From assembly GCA_021789595.1 (NCBI GenBank), contig JAJYJJ010000001.1:1-64000 (forward strand): DNA of 64,000 bases, written 5' to 3'. The DNA comes from Nitrospirota bacterium. Lineage in GTDB: Bacteria > Nitrospirota > Thermodesulfovibrionia > UBA6902 > JAJYJJ01. A model generated the notes under the pieces. It ran no database searches and was not told the origin of the DNA. It saw nothing but the letters and a program-made list of their open reading frames with translations. Below are positions 1-10,230 of the stretch, in pieces. The position numbers and the translations under genes are program-made. Within the stretch, counting starts at the first letter, position 1. Each line of letters starts with the position of its first letter.

Positions 1-1
1 A

Positions 2-811
2 TTCTATAAGGTTGATATAGCTGTATTTGACACTCTCAGGTCTATATTCAAAGGACATAAGGTTAATGCAGTTATAAACCTTGCAGCAAGGGCAGGCGTA
101 AGGGCATCTGTTGAAGACCCATGGGCGTATCTGGATACGAATGTAAAAGGCACATTAAATCTCCTTGAATGCTGTAAGGAATCTGGGGTAGAAAAATTTG
201 TCCTTGCCTCAACATCGAGCATCTACGGACATAACAGGATGCCTTTCAGAGAGGATGACAGGACAGACAACCCGCTTGCGCCATACTCTGCAACCAAGAA
301 GGCTGCCGAGGTATTATGCTACAGCTATCATTACCTGCACGGCATAGATATAAGCATCCCAAGGTATTTCACAGTCTATGGTCCTGCTGGAAGACCTGAT
401 ATGAGCATCTTCAGGTTTATAAGGAATATCGACGACGGCATACCCATACCTGTCTTTGGCGATGGCAGACAGAAAAGGGACTTCACCTATATCGATGACA
501 TAGCAGACGGCACGATTAGATGTCTTAAACCTGTGGGCTATGAGATATTCAACCTCGGAAGCGATAACTCTGTTGAATTGCTCTATGTGATAAACCTTAT
601 AGAGGAGTTCTTAGGTAAGAAGGCAGATATAGAATGGCTGCCGATGCACCCTGCGGATGTGACAGCAACATGGGCATATATTGAGAAATCAAGGTCGAGA
701 CTGGGCTGGAGTCCAACCATTGCAATAAAAAAAGGCATAGAGAGTACTGTAAGGTGGTATATGGACAACAGGGATTTTGTCAGAACCATCAAGGTTAGCA
801 GTGCGGTATGA
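2..811 (+). CDS. NAD-dependent epimerase/dehydratase (UDP-glucuronate/UDP-glucose epimerase-like), 5' truncated by window edge
   Basis: Frame open from base 2 (FYKVDIAVFDTLRSIF...NLAARAGVRASVEDPWAYLDTNVKGTLNLLE...STSSIYG...YSATKKAAE); extended SDR motifs. Confidence 0.9.
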   Translation, partial: FYKVDIAVFDTLRSIFKGHKVNAVINLAARAGVRASVEDPWAYLDTNVKGTLNLLECCKESGVEKFVLASTSSIYGHNRMPFREDDRTDNPLAPYSATKKAAEVLCYSYHYLHGIDISIPRYFTVYGPAGRPDMSIFRFIRNIDDGIPIPVFGDGRQKRDFTYIDDIADGTIRCLKPVGYEIFNLGSDNSVELLYVINLIEEFLGKKADIEWLPMHPADVTATWAYIEKSRSRLGWSPTIAIKKGIESTVRWYMDNRDFVRTIKVSSAV

Positions 812-1797
812 CTGAAAGAATGGAGACAAAGAGGGCAGTAGAGATTATTGAAGGATTTAAGGACAGGCACATCCTTGTCATCGGCGATCTGATGATGGAC
901 CACTATATATGGGGAAGGGTGGCAAGGATTTCGCCAGAGGCCCCTGTGCCTGTTGTTGATGTTATAAAGGAGAGCATGATGCTCGGCGGTGCGGCAAATG
1001 TGGCAAACAATATCATCGGCCTTGGTGCCAAGGCATATGTATCAGGTGTTATTGGAAGGGATGATAATGGCAGGGCGCTTGTTCATGAATTGAGACAGAG
1101 GGATATAGCGACAGAGGGCATTATTGTTGAGAATACGAGGCCAACGACCATCAAGACAAGGGTTATTGCCCACAGCCAGCATGTTGTTCGCTTTGACAGG
1201 GAGGATAAGAACAATATATCGGAATCAACATACGGGCTTATCACAGATTATGCAAGGGGATTATCGGGTGAGGTCAGTGCCATCATCATTTCGGATTATT
1301 GCAAAGGGGTTGTAACAAAAAAACTTGTAGGGGAGATACTTTCTATCTCAAAGGGTAGCGGCATCTTTACCTCTGTTGACCCAAAGATAGGGCATTTTGA
1401 TTTTTATACAGGTGTTAATCTGATAACGCCTAACCTGAATGAGGCTGCCTCTGGCTCAGGCATAACAATAACAGACGAAGAAACCCTTATACTTGCAGGC
1501 AGGACACTTCTGCAGAGGATAGGGTGTGATATTGTGTTGATCACAAAAGGCGAGCAGGGGATGAGTCTGTTTGAGAGAAATGGCGGCGTTTCTCATATAC
1601 CGACATTTGCAAGGGAGGTATACGATGTTACAGGTGCAGGTGATACAGTTATTGCTGCCTTTACCCTTGCATATGTCTCAGGGGCAACGATGAAAGAGGC
1701 AGCTATCATAGCAAATCACGCTGCAGGGATAGTTGTTGGGGAGGTCGGAACCGCCATTGCTACCAGTGAACAACTGCTGGAATATCTGGCAAAATAA
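808..1797 (+). CDS. hldE/rfaE1: D-glycero-beta-D-manno-heptose-7-phosphate kinase (RfaE domain I, PfkB family)
   Basis: VIGDLMMDHYIWGRVARISPEAPVPVVDV; GGAANVANN; DVTGAGDTVIAAF; ATGA overlap with upstream gene. Confidence 0.9.
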   Translation: MTERMETKRAVEIIEGFKDRHILVIGDLMMDHYIWGRVARISPEAPVPVVDVIKESMMLGGAANVANNIIGLGAKAYVSGVIGRDDNGRALVHELRQRDIATEGIIVENTRPTTIKTRVIAHSQHVVRFDREDKNNISESTYGLITDYARGLSGEVSAIIISDYCKGVVTKKLVGEILSISKGSGIFTSVDPKIGHFDFYTGVNLITPNLNEAASGSGITITDEETLILAGRTLLQRIGCDIVLITKGEQGMSLFERNGGVSHIPTFAREVYDVTGAGDTVIAAFTLAYVSGATMKEAAIIANHAAGIVVGEVGTAIATSEQLLEYLAK

Positions 1798-1888
1798 TTC
1801 AGTCATGCTGACATCTATGGTCTCGGCGCATAGATTATGCGTTGTTAAGCCCATGAAAAGCATAATGATAAAGCTGAGATGCAGTATC

Positions 1889-2548
1889 CTATTTGACTGC
1901 CTCAATGACCTTGTCAACAAAGAGCTTTTCAGGGTACGCCCCCTCGAATTGCACTGATTCGTTTATAACGATCTTAGGAACACTATAGACCTTGTATCTG
2001 GCGGATAATTCAGGGAACTCTATAGCCTCTATGACATCTGCCCTTAGCATCTCGTTTTCCATTGTAAGCTGATGTGCCAGCCGTCCCGCGGCCGGGCAGT
2101 GAGGTCAGGTGGGTGTAACAAAGACCTGTATATGGACTGGTTTTGTTAGACTCCTTACCCTGTCCTTTGTCGTCTCTGTAAGACCTGTCTTTCCGTTGGA
2201 GACATCGATCATAGCCTCTATAATCGTGAAGAATTCATAACCTGTAGGTATCCCGTAAAACCTTATGCCGTAATCCCTATCGCCCTCGATTACGATTGCT
2301 GGAATCCTTTTTATGTCATACTGTTCAACCTTATGTTTATCAGCCGTAAAGTCGTATACCTCGATGGTTACCATGCCTGACAGCGAAGAGATATCCTCGC
2401 ACAATTCCCTTGCCTCCTTGCAGAACTGACATTCAAATTCCTGAGTAAATAATACGAGTTTGACAGGGTTTGTAAGCTTTTCAAGATGTTTTTTTACATA
2501 TTCCCTTTCTTTATCTTTCAGTATTGACATATGCATACTCCTTTCCAA
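1889..2548 (-). CDS. Protein disulfide oxidoreductase (two-Trx-fold, glutaredoxin-like) with in-frame TGA at 2105-2107; probable selenoprotein (TPT-U-PHCP). Start may be 2530.
   Basis: ORF track stops at 2105, but the frame continues 72 codons to TAG at 1889-1891: ...HIQVFVTPT[TGA]PHCPAAGRLAHQLTMENEMLRADVIEAIEFPELSARYKVYSVPKIVINESVQFEGAYPEKLFVDKVIEAVK*. First motif CQFC is intact. The TGA replaces the first Cys of the second CxxC. Confidence 0.88.
2075..2107 (-). promoter_or_regulatory. Candidate bacterial SECIS element directly 3' of the UGA
   Basis: TGA-CCTCAC-TGCC-CG-GCCG-CGGGA-CGGC-T-GGCA: two 4-bp stems around a small internal loop, 5-nt apical loop with G at position 2, loop starts 16 nt after the UGA. 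Confidence 0.75.
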
Positions 2549-2692
2549 GGCTTCGGTATAGTGATAGTATAAGCTGTAGACATACGAAGTTACAAGGGGA
2601 CGAAGGATAGTTTAATCCTTTGGCTTGACTATGGATTATGGGATTAAATAAAATCCATGGACAGACAATAAACGTATAAGGAGGATTTGCAG

Positions 2693-3187
2693 ATGTCCGA
2701 GAAACAGAAGGAATCACTGGAAGAATCCCTGAAAGGTTATAAGGAAAAGATTACGCCTGTCACAAAGGCTACCCTTACGTGGGATAGAGAACTCATCTTT
2801 GTGGGCAGGACCCAACAGGGATATGAAATAGAATTTGATGGACATGTCCAGTGGGGATGCAAACCCACAGACGCATTGCTTTTAAGCCTTGCAGGATGTA
2901 TGGGGATTGATGTGGTGATGTTTCTTCAGAAGATGAAGGTAGATCTGGCAGGTTTCAAGATAGAGATTGTTGGAGAGAGAAACCCAACCCCCCCGCAGTA
3001 TTTTAAGGCGGTTGAGATAATCCTCTATGTTGCCGGCAGAGATATAGATGCCAAGAAGGTAGAACGTGCAGTATCCCTTTCCCACGAAAAGTACTGCTCT
3101 GTCTATAACTCCTTGAGAAAGGATATAGATGTAAGGGTAAAATACATCATTGAAGAAAAAGGGCCAGCAAAAGAGATCAGCGATTAA
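2693..3187 (+). CDS. OsmC-family protein
   Basis: ATG preceded by AAGGAGGATTTGCAG; GCKPTDALLLSLAGCMGIDVV...EKYCSVYNSL. Confidence 0.85.
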   Translation: MSEKQKESLEESLKGYKEKITPVTKATLTWDRELIFVGRTQQGYEIEFDGHVQWGCKPTDALLLSLAGCMGIDVVMFLQKMKVDLAGFKIEIVGERNPTPPQYFKAVEIILYVAGRDIDAKKVERAVSLSHEKYCSVYNSLRKDIDVRVKYIIEEKGPAKEISD

Positions 3188-3240
3188 GAATATCAGTTGG
3201 GCATTTAAAGTAAAAGTAATAAGTGGAGAATAAGGTGTAG

Positions 3241-5052
3241 ATGGAATTAAAAGAAGGACTTGAAAGGCTTCCCACAAGCCCGGGTGTTTATATTCTGAAG
3301 GGTATAAGGGGTAAAATCCTGTATGTGGGTAAGGCAAAGAACCTCCGCAACAGGCTTCGCTCATACTTTCAGGAATCAGCAGCTCTTGATATGAGAAAGG
3401 CTGCCATGGTCAGGGAGGTGAAGGATTTTGAATACATAGTCACAGATAATGAGCTCGAGGCCCTTATCCTCGAATCTAATCTCATAAAGAGGTTCAAACC
3501 GAGGTATAACATAATCCTGAGGGATGATAAGAATTATCCATATCTGAGATTGACCGTACAGGAGGAATGGCCGAGGCTTGAGGTTGTAAGAAGGATCAGC
3601 AAGGACGGCTCACTATACTTTGGCCCGTATGTTCCAGCAGGTGTCATGTGGGAGACGCTTGCCTTTGTCAGGAGGAATTTCCCGATAAGGACATGCAGAT
3701 ATTCCCTGGACAGGCCTATGAGGCCGTGCATCCAGTTTCAGATGGGCAGATGCTCAGCACCGTGCGATGGGAGGATTACAAGGCAGAGGTATATGGAGAT
3801 AGTTGATGAGGTTAGGCTTTTCCTTAATGGACAGAAAAGGGAGCTGCTCGACGGACTTAAAAAAAGGATGGAGAGGCATTCAGCAGCACTTGAGTTTGAG
3901 GATGCAGCAAGGATAAGAGACAGGATAAGGTCTCTTGAAAGACTCTGGGAGACGCAGAGGATAATAGCCCCGGAGCTTGGAGATATGGATGTGATAGGGC
4001 TTTATAGAGAGGGAGGGGATGGGGCAATACAGATATTTTTTGTGCGTAATGGGATGCTTATAGGTGCAAAGGATTTTTTCCTGAAGGGTATAAAGGATGT
4101 CCGCGATGATGAACTACTGATGGGCTTTCTGGAGCAGTTTTACAATAAGGAGATTATACCACCGGAGGAGGTTATTGTCCCAGTGAACATAATGGAGACC
4201 GATGCATTAACACAGTGGCTGAGCGAGAAAAGGGGAGGGGATGTATCAATAAGATGTGTGGATAGAGGTAAGGAAAAGGAGCTTGTGGACCTTGCAGTGG
4301 AGAATGCATCCATGGCCTTCAAGAGGCATACAGAGGCAGGGGCAAATAAAGCAGCATATGAGCTTAAGGGGCTTTTATCCTTGAGGGTGCCTCCAAAGAG
4401 CATAGAGGCCTTTGATGTGTCAAACATATCAGGTGCCGAGGCAGTTGGTTCTGTGGTATTATGGAGAGACGGTAATTTTGATAAGTCAGGATACAGGCAC
4501 TTCAAGATAAAAACAGTTGAAGGGATTGATGACTTTGCAATGATGTCAGAGATCGTATACAGGCATTTCAGGAAAAAGATCGAAGACAGCGAGCAGCTCC
4601 CTGATCTGGTAATTATAGATGGGGGGAAGGGCCAGCTTGATGCAGCCCTCAGGGCAATAAATAGTCTTGGTATTGAGGGGATGGATGTAATCGGCCTTGC
4701 CAAGAAAGGGGAACAGGAAACAGATCGTGTGTATACCATGGGGCGGCCAGGGCCAATACCACTGTCTTCTACAAGGCCATCTACGCACCTGCTTCAGAGG
4801 ATAAGGGATGAGGCGCACCGCTTTGCCATAACCTTCCACAGAAACCTGCGTAAAAAGAGGACACTTGAATCACCACTTGAGAAGATACCTGGAATTGGTA
4901 AGATAAGGCGGTTAGCGCTTTTAAGGAGGTTTGGAGGTATTGATGCCATAAGGAATGCCTCTATCGAGGAGATCTCTTCGGTCAAGGGTATGAACCGTAA
5001 GGTAGCAGGTGCCCTCATATCAGCCCTGAAGAGACAGAAGGAGGCGGGTTAG
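3241..5052 (+). CDS. uvrC: UvrABC system protein C
   Basis: GIY-YIG N-terminus (SPGVYILKG...ILYVGKAKNLRNRLRSYF), UvrB-binding and C-terminal HhH domains. Confidence 0.97.
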   Translation: MELKEGLERLPTSPGVYILKGIRGKILYVGKAKNLRNRLRSYFQESAALDMRKAAMVREVKDFEYIVTDNELEALILESNLIKRFKPRYNIILRDDKNYPYLRLTVQEEWPRLEVVRRISKDGSLYFGPYVPAGVMWETLAFVRRNFPIRTCRYSLDRPMRPCIQFQMGRCSAPCDGRITRQRYMEIVDEVRLFLNGQKRELLDGLKKRMERHSAALEFEDAARIRDRIRSLERLWETQRIIAPELGDMDVIGLYREGGDGAIQIFFVRNGMLIGAKDFFLKGIKDVRDDELLMGFLEQFYNKEIIPPEEVIVPVNIMETDALTQWLSEKRGGDVSIRCVDRGKEKELVDLAVENASMAFKRHTEAGANKAAYELKGLLSLRVPPKSIEAFDVSNISGAEAVGSVVLWRDGNFDKSGYRHFKIKTVEGIDDFAMMSEIVYRHFRKKIEDSEQLPDLVIIDGGKGQLDAALRAINSLGIEGMDVIGLAKKGEQETDRVYTMGRPGPIPLSSTRPSTHLLQRIRDEAHRFAITFHRNLRKKRTLESPLEKIPGIGKIRRLALLRRFGGIDAIRNASIEEISSVKGMNRKVAGALISALKRQKEAG

Positions 5053-5055
5053 CAG

Positions 5056-6102
5056 GTGATTGATAAGGCCAGATTAGAGGAATATCTAAAAGGGCTTTTT
5101 GGAGGCAATACAAGGCTCCTTGAATTCTCCCGGCTCGGTGCAGGGGTTCATGGCACAGGGTTCCTTATCAATATGATGACCTCATCAGGGGAAAGGGCGC
5201 TTGTCCTGAAGGACCTTTCAGGGGATGGTCTTGGACATGACTATCCATCTGACAGGGCATCTGTCTTTCTATTGGCAATGGGAAACTATAACAGTTTGCC
5301 GATGCACATAAAGAGCATAGATGTTGCAGCCCTCAGGGAAGACGGCTCTGTGCATTCAATAGGTGGCGGTGTGGAATACTATCTCCTTATGGAGATGGCC
5401 AGGGGCGTGGACTATTTTAAAGACCTCAATGCAATGGCCAAAAAGGCCAGCCTCGATAAAGGGGATATAAAAAAGATAGAGCTTATGACATCCTATCTCG
5501 CTCAGATACATTCTATCAGGAAAGACTCCAAGACGCTCTACTGGCGAAAGCTCAGGGATACCATAGGCCATGGAGAATGCCTCATGGGTGTGCTTGACAC
5601 ATATCCAGAGCCATCCTTTGCAAACTATGAGGATATGGCTGAGATAGAGAAAAAGTGCATAGACTGGATATTCAGGTTAAAACCAATGCATAACAGGCTG
5701 AGCCAGATTCACGGGGACTTTCACCCCGGCAATATATGGTTTGATGGTGATACCTTCACTCTCCTTGACAGAAGCCGGGGACCCTGGGGTGAGCCTGCTG
5801 ATGACATTACAGCGCTAACGATAAACTACATATTCTTCTCGCTGAATAACCTTGGAAAACTTAAAGGGCCGTATTACGAGGCCATAAAACTGTTCTACGA
5901 TGAATACATCAAAAAGACAGGCGACATTGACATCTATAGGGTTGTTGCGCCATTCTATGCCTTCAGAGGTGTTGTTGTTGCAAACCCGATATTCTATCCG
6001 GATGTAAGCAATGATAACAGGGAGAGGATATTTAAGTTTATAAATGGGGTGCTTGAGGATACTGCCTTTGATGTAGAGAAGATAAACAACTATCTTGCAT
6101 AG
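5056..6102 (+). CDS. Aminoglycoside phosphotransferase-like (APH family) kinase
   Basis: QIHGDFHPGNIWFDGDTFTLLDRSRGPWGEPADDI (Brenner-type kinase motif). Confidence 0.8.
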   Translation: MIDKARLEEYLKGLFGGNTRLLEFSRLGAGVHGTGFLINMMTSSGERALVLKDLSGDGLGHDYPSDRASVFLLAMGNYNSLPMHIKSIDVAALREDGSVHSIGGGVEYYLLMEMARGVDYFKDLNAMAKKASLDKGDIKKIELMTSYLAQIHSIRKDSKTLYWRKLRDTIGHGECLMGVLDTYPEPSFANYEDMAEIEKKCIDWIFRLKPMHNRLSQIHGDFHPGNIWFDGDTFTLLDRSRGPWGEPADDITALTINYIFFSLNNLGKLKGPYYEAIKLFYDEYIKKTGDIDIYRVVAPFYAFRGVVVANPIFYPDVSNDNRERIFKFINGVLEDTAFDVEKINNYLA

Positions 6103-6220
6103 TTACTGAGACCTGCCGCATGCCATGTTTAAAAGGTATAAATCCCGAAAAGGTGTAAATCCTTCCTTGACTTTGGAAATTGAGGTTGGCTAATATATCA
6201 ATCTGAATAGAGTATTATCC

Positions 6221-6688
6221 ATGAAGATACTAATTGGTTGCGACCATGCAGGCATAGAGATGAAAGAGGCAATCCTCCCTGTGCTCAGGGAACTGAAGGT
6301 TGAATATGAGGATGTCGGGACATGCGGAGAGGATTCTGTCGACTATCCGGATTTTGGTGAAAAGGTTGCTATCGCGGTTTCAAGGGGTGTTGTTGAAAGG
6401 GGGATCCTCATATGTGGAACAGGCATAGGCATGTCTATTGTTGCAAACAAATTCCCTGGTGTAAGGGCGGCACTCTGTACCGACACATTCACAGCCAGGA
6501 TGAGCAGACTCCACAACGATGCCAATCTCCTCGTCCTTGCCGGAAGGATTACAGAAGATAACACTGCCAAAGAGATTGTCAGGACATGGTTTAATACACC
6601 CTTTGAGGGTGGAAGGCACCAAAGACGCCTTGATAAGATCAGACAGATAGAGGAAAGGCTTAAAAGCTATGAATCTTCAAAACCTTAA
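6221..6688 (+). CDS. rpiB: Ribose-5-phosphate isomerase B
   Basis: [42 protein letters not shown]. Confidence 0.96.
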   Translation: MKILIGCDHAGIEMKEAILPVLRELKVEYEDVGTCGEDSVDYPDFGEKVAIAVSRGVVERGILICGTGIGMSIVANKFPGVRAALCTDTFTARMSRLHNDANLLVLAGRITEDNTAKEIVRTWFNTPFEGGRHQRRLDKIRQIEERLKSYESSKP

Positions 6689-7907
6689 AAGGGTAGACCC
6701 CGAGATATATGATGCGATAATCAATGAGATGGAGCGTGAGCAGGATAAGATTGTCCTTATCGCATCCGAGAACTATACAAGCGAGGCAGTGTTTGAGGCC
6801 CAGGGCTCAGTGTTCACGAACAAGTACGCAGAGGGTTATCCTGAAAGGAGATTCTACGGCGGATGCGAATATGCCGATGTAGTTGAATCCCTTGCCATAA
6901 ACAGGGCCAGGGAGCTTTTTGGCGCAGAGCATGTCAATGTCCAGCCCCATTCTGGAACCCAGGCCAACATGGCTGTGTACTTTGCAATGCTGAAGGCAGG
7001 AGATACGATACTCGGAATGAATCTAAGCCATGGAGGCCATCTGTCCCACGGGGCCAGTGTAAATTTCTCAGGCATGTTCTATAAATCGGTTTTCTACGGC
7101 GTTGATAGAGAAACAGGGCTGATAGATTTAGACGAGGTAGAAAGGATAGCGGTACAGCACAGGCCAAGGATGATCCTTGTTGGGGCAAGTGCCTATTCAA
7201 GGACAATCGATTTCAAGAGATTTGGAGATATTGCAAGGAAGGTCAATGCCTATCTGCTTGCTGATATTGCACATATAGCAGGACTTGTTGCGGCAGGACT
7301 TCACCCGTCGCCTGTGCCCTATGCAGATTTTGTTACAACAACTACGCACAAGACCTTGAGAGGGCCAAGGGGCGGACTTATTATGTGCAGGGCAGAGTAT
7401 GCAAAGGCCATAGACAAGATGGTATTCCCAGGAATACAGGGCGGACCACTGGTCCATGTAATTGCAGCAAAGGCAGTAGCCCTGAAAGAGGCCCAGTCTG
7501 ATGAATTCAAGAGGTATCAGGGACAGGTCATTGCTAATGCAAAGTGCCTTGCCAATGAGATGATAAAAAGGGGCTACAGGATAGTTTCTGGTGGGACAGA
7601 CAACCACCTTATGCTCCTTGACCTTACGGACACAGGGATTACAGGTAAGGAGGCAGAGATAGCCCTTGATAATGCAGGGATTACAGTAAACAAAAACACA
7701 GTGCCGTATGACCATCGCCCTCCAACTATAACAAGCGGTATAAGGATTGGGACCCCTATTGTTACAAGCAGGGGGATGAAGGAGTCAGAGATGCTGGAGG
7801 TTGCAGATATGATAGATGGTGTTCTGAAAAATGCAAAGGATGATCCCTTTATCGCATCTGTAAGACAGAGGGTGAGGGCTCTCTGTAAAAGATTCCCGAT
7901 ATATTAA
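6669..7907 (+). CDS. glyA: Serine hydroxymethyltransferase
   Basis: [29 protein letters not shown]. Confidence 0.98.
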   Translation: MNLQNLKRVDPEIYDAIINEMEREQDKIVLIASENYTSEAVFEAQGSVFTNKYAEGYPERRFYGGCEYADVVESLAINRARELFGAEHVNVQPHSGTQANMAVYFAMLKAGDTILGMNLSHGGHLSHGASVNFSGMFYKSVFYGVDRETGLIDLDEVERIAVQHRPRMILVGASAYSRTIDFKRFGDIARKVNAYLLADIAHIAGLVAAGLHPSPVPYADFVTTTTHKTLRGPRGGLIMCRAEYAKAIDKMVFPGIQGGPLVHVIAAKAVALKEAQSDEFKRYQGQVIANAKCLANEMIKRGYRIVSGGTDNHLMLLDLTDTGITGKEAEIALDNAGITVNKNTVPYDHRPPTITSGIRIGTPIVTSRGMKESEMLEVADMIDGVLKNAKDDPFIASVRQRVRALCKRFPIY

Positions 7908-7923
7908 CCGAGCGAAGATCACT

Positions 7924-8382
7924 ATGAAATGTCCGTTCTGCGGTCATCAGGAAGATAAGGTTGTAGATTCAAGGGAAGGCAGGGAAGGTGATGTTATAAG
8001 ACGCAGAAGGGAATGCCTTAAATGCGGGAAGAGATTTACCACTTACGAGAGGGTAGAAGAGACCCTGCCGATGGTAATAAAGAAGGATGGCAGAAGGGAG
8101 CCATTTGACAGGCTCAAGATACTCCATGGCCTGCAGAAGGCATGCGAGAAAAGACCCATTGGGGTAGAGACCCTCGATGCCCTTGTTGACGGCATAGAGC
8201 GGAAACTTCAGGAATCAGGTGAAAAAGAGGTTTCAAGCACATGGATAGGTGAAGAGGTTATGAGGAGGCTCAAGGACCTCGATGAGGTTGCCTATGTGAG
8301 ATTTGCCTCTGTTTACCGCTCTTTTAAAGACATCAATGAGTTTATGAATGCACTTAAGGGCCTGCTTGAAAAAAAGAAATAG
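7924..8382 (+). CDS. nrdR: Transcriptional repressor NrdR
   Basis: [45 protein letters not shown]-cone. Confidence 0.97.
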   Translation: MKCPFCGHQEDKVVDSREGREGDVIRRRRECLKCGKRFTTYERVEETLPMVIKKDGRREPFDRLKILHGLQKACEKRPIGVETLDALVDGIERKLQESGEKEVSSTWIGEEVMRRLKDLDEVAYVRFASVYRSFKDINEFMNALKGLLEKKK

Positions 8383-8451
8383 CCCTGCAGTCTACCTTTA
8401 AGTCCTGTTGTCTGTTTTGCAATTCCTTAACTGGTATTGTAAAATCTTTTA

Positions 8452-10215
8452 ATGGAACTCACAGAAAATGCCCTGAAGGTTTTGAATGCCCGCTACCTTC
8501 TTAAGGACGAGTCAGGCAGGGTGGTAGAAACCCCTGAAGGGATGTTTCGTCGGGTTTCAGGGGTCATTGCCTCTGCAGAACTCCTTTATGGTGGAAGCCC
8601 TGAGGAGTTGCAGGAGAGGTTCTATCGGATGATGGCAGACTTCCTGTTTCTTCCAAATTCCCCTACACTTATGAATGCAGGCAAAGACATCGGTCAATTG
8701 GCTGCCTGCTTTGTCCTTCCTGTTGATGATTCCATGAGGAGCATCTTTGATACCCTGAAGAATGCTGCGCTTGTACTGCAAAGCGGTGGGGGCACGGGCT
8801 TTTCATTCTCAAGGTTGAGGCCAAGGGCAGACATGGTCCGTTCTACAGGTGGGGTTGCAAGCGGCCCTGTCTCCTTTATGCGGATTTACAATACGGCAAC
8901 AGAGGTTATAAAGCAGGGTGGTGCAAGGAGGGGAGCTAATATGGGCATATTGAGGATAGACCATCCTGACATCCTCGATTTTATAAGGATTAAGAGGGAT
9001 GAGGCTGAACTGACGAACTTCAATATCTCCGTTGCTGTGACAGACGCCTTTATGGATGCCCTGAAGAATAATGGAACCTATGAACTTATGAATCCGAGGA
9101 GCAAAAAGGCTGTTGGTCGTTTAAAGGCAGGGGATGTCTTTGATGGGATTGTTGAAAGCGCCTATGAGACAGGGGATCCAGGATTGATATTTATTGACAG
9201 GATAAACAGGGATAATCCCACACCGAATATCGGTGAGATTGAGAGCACAAACCCATGCGGGGAGCAGCCCCTTTTGCCGTATGAGGCATGTGTCCTCGGC
9301 TCTATAAATCTTGCAAGGATGCTGAAGCCAGCAAATCCCCCCTCACCCCCCTTTACTAAGGGGGAGCGGGGGGGGATTAACCCCTCGTCAGTTCAATATG
9401 AGGTTGACTGGGATTTATTGGCTGAGGTTGTGGGGCTTTCTGTGCGGTTTCTTGATAACGCTATTGATGTAAATAAATACCCTGTAGCAGAGATAGAGCG
9501 AATGCACAAGGGAAACAGGAAGATAGGGCTTGGTGTTATGGGCTGGGCAGATATGCTCATAAGGCTTGGTATAAGATACAACTCAAAGATGGCATATAAT
9601 ATGGCAAGGGAGGTCATGGGCTTTATAAGATGTAAGGCAAGGGATGCATCCGTAGAGCTTGCAAGACAAAGGGGGGTCTTCCAGAATTTCAAAGGCTCAA
9701 TCTATGATGCGCCGAATATGCCTGCTGTGAGGAATGCTACAACTACAACCATCGCGCCTACAGGAACCCTTTCTATCATTGCAGGATGTTCAAGCGGGAT
9801 AGAGCCTTTATTTGCTGTTGCCTATAAAAGGCTTATACTTGATACGGAGCTCTACGACATCAATCATTATTTTCTTGATGTTGCAAGGCACAGGGGTTTT
9901 TATTCTGATGAATTGATGAAGGAGATTGCAAAGAAGGGAAACCTGAGAGGGGTAAAGGGCATCCCGAGGGATGTAAAGAGGCTCTTTATAACCGCGCATG
10001 AGATACCCTTAGATGACCATATAGAGGTGCAGGCCGCCTTTCAGGAGTTTACAGACAATGCAGTTTCAAAGACCATAAACCTTCCCCAGAGGATAAAGAA
10101 GGAGGCTGTGGCAAAGGCATTCCTTCTTGCCTATGAGAAAGGCTGTAAGGGCGTCACTGTTTTCAGATACGGCTCTAAAAGGGGTCCGCTTGTAAAGTTT
10201 GAGGAAGGGGATTAG
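8452..10215 (+). CDS. nrdJ: Adenosylcobalamin-dependent (class II) ribonucleotide reductase
   Basis: FLPNSPTLMNAGKDIGQLAACFVLPVDDSM; ESTNPCGEQPLLPYEACVLGSINLARM; contains repeat-derived insert NPPSPPFTKGERGGINP. Confidence 0.94.
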   Translation: MELTENALKVLNARYLLKDESGRVVETPEGMFRRVSGVIASAELLYGGSPEELQERFYRMMADFLFLPNSPTLMNAGKDIGQLAACFVLPVDDSMRSIFDTLKNAALVLQSGGGTGFSFSRLRPRADMVRSTGGVASGPVSFMRIYNTATEVIKQGGARRGANMGILRIDHPDILDFIRIKRDEAELTNFNISVAVTDAFMDALKNNGTYELMNPRSKKAVGRLKAGDVFDGIVESAYETGDPGLIFIDRINRDNPTPNIGEIESTNPCGEQPLLPYEACVLGSINLARMLKPANPPSPPFTKGERGGINPSSVQYEVDWDLLAEVVGLSVRFLDNAIDVNKYPVAEIERMHKGNRKIGLGVMGWADMLIRLGIRYNSKMAYNMAREVMGFIRCKARDASVELARQRGVFQNFKGSIYDAPNMPAVRNATTTTIAPTGTLSIIAGCSSGIEPLFAVAYKRLILDTELYDINHYFLDVARHRGFYSDELMKEIAKKGNLRGVKGIPRDVKRLFITAHEIPLDDHIEVQAAFQEFTDNAVSKTINLPQRIKKEAVAKAFLLAYEKGCKGVTVFRYGSKRGPLVKFEEGD

Positions 10216-10230
10216 GCAGTAAATACAGAA

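Noticed and set aside
2105-2548. Calling the disulfide oxidoreductase a truncated pseudogene
   Set aside because: No other defect: the frame continues intact to a proper family C-terminus, the TGA is exactly at a redox Cys codon, and a SECIS-like hairpin follows.
4140-4739. 199-aa antisense ORF inside uvrC
   Set aside because: Sense strand is conserved UvrC; antisense product is low-complexity with no motif.
8382-8452. Cobalamin riboswitch before nrdJ
   Set aside because: The gap is only about 70 nt and shows no B12-box-like sequence.
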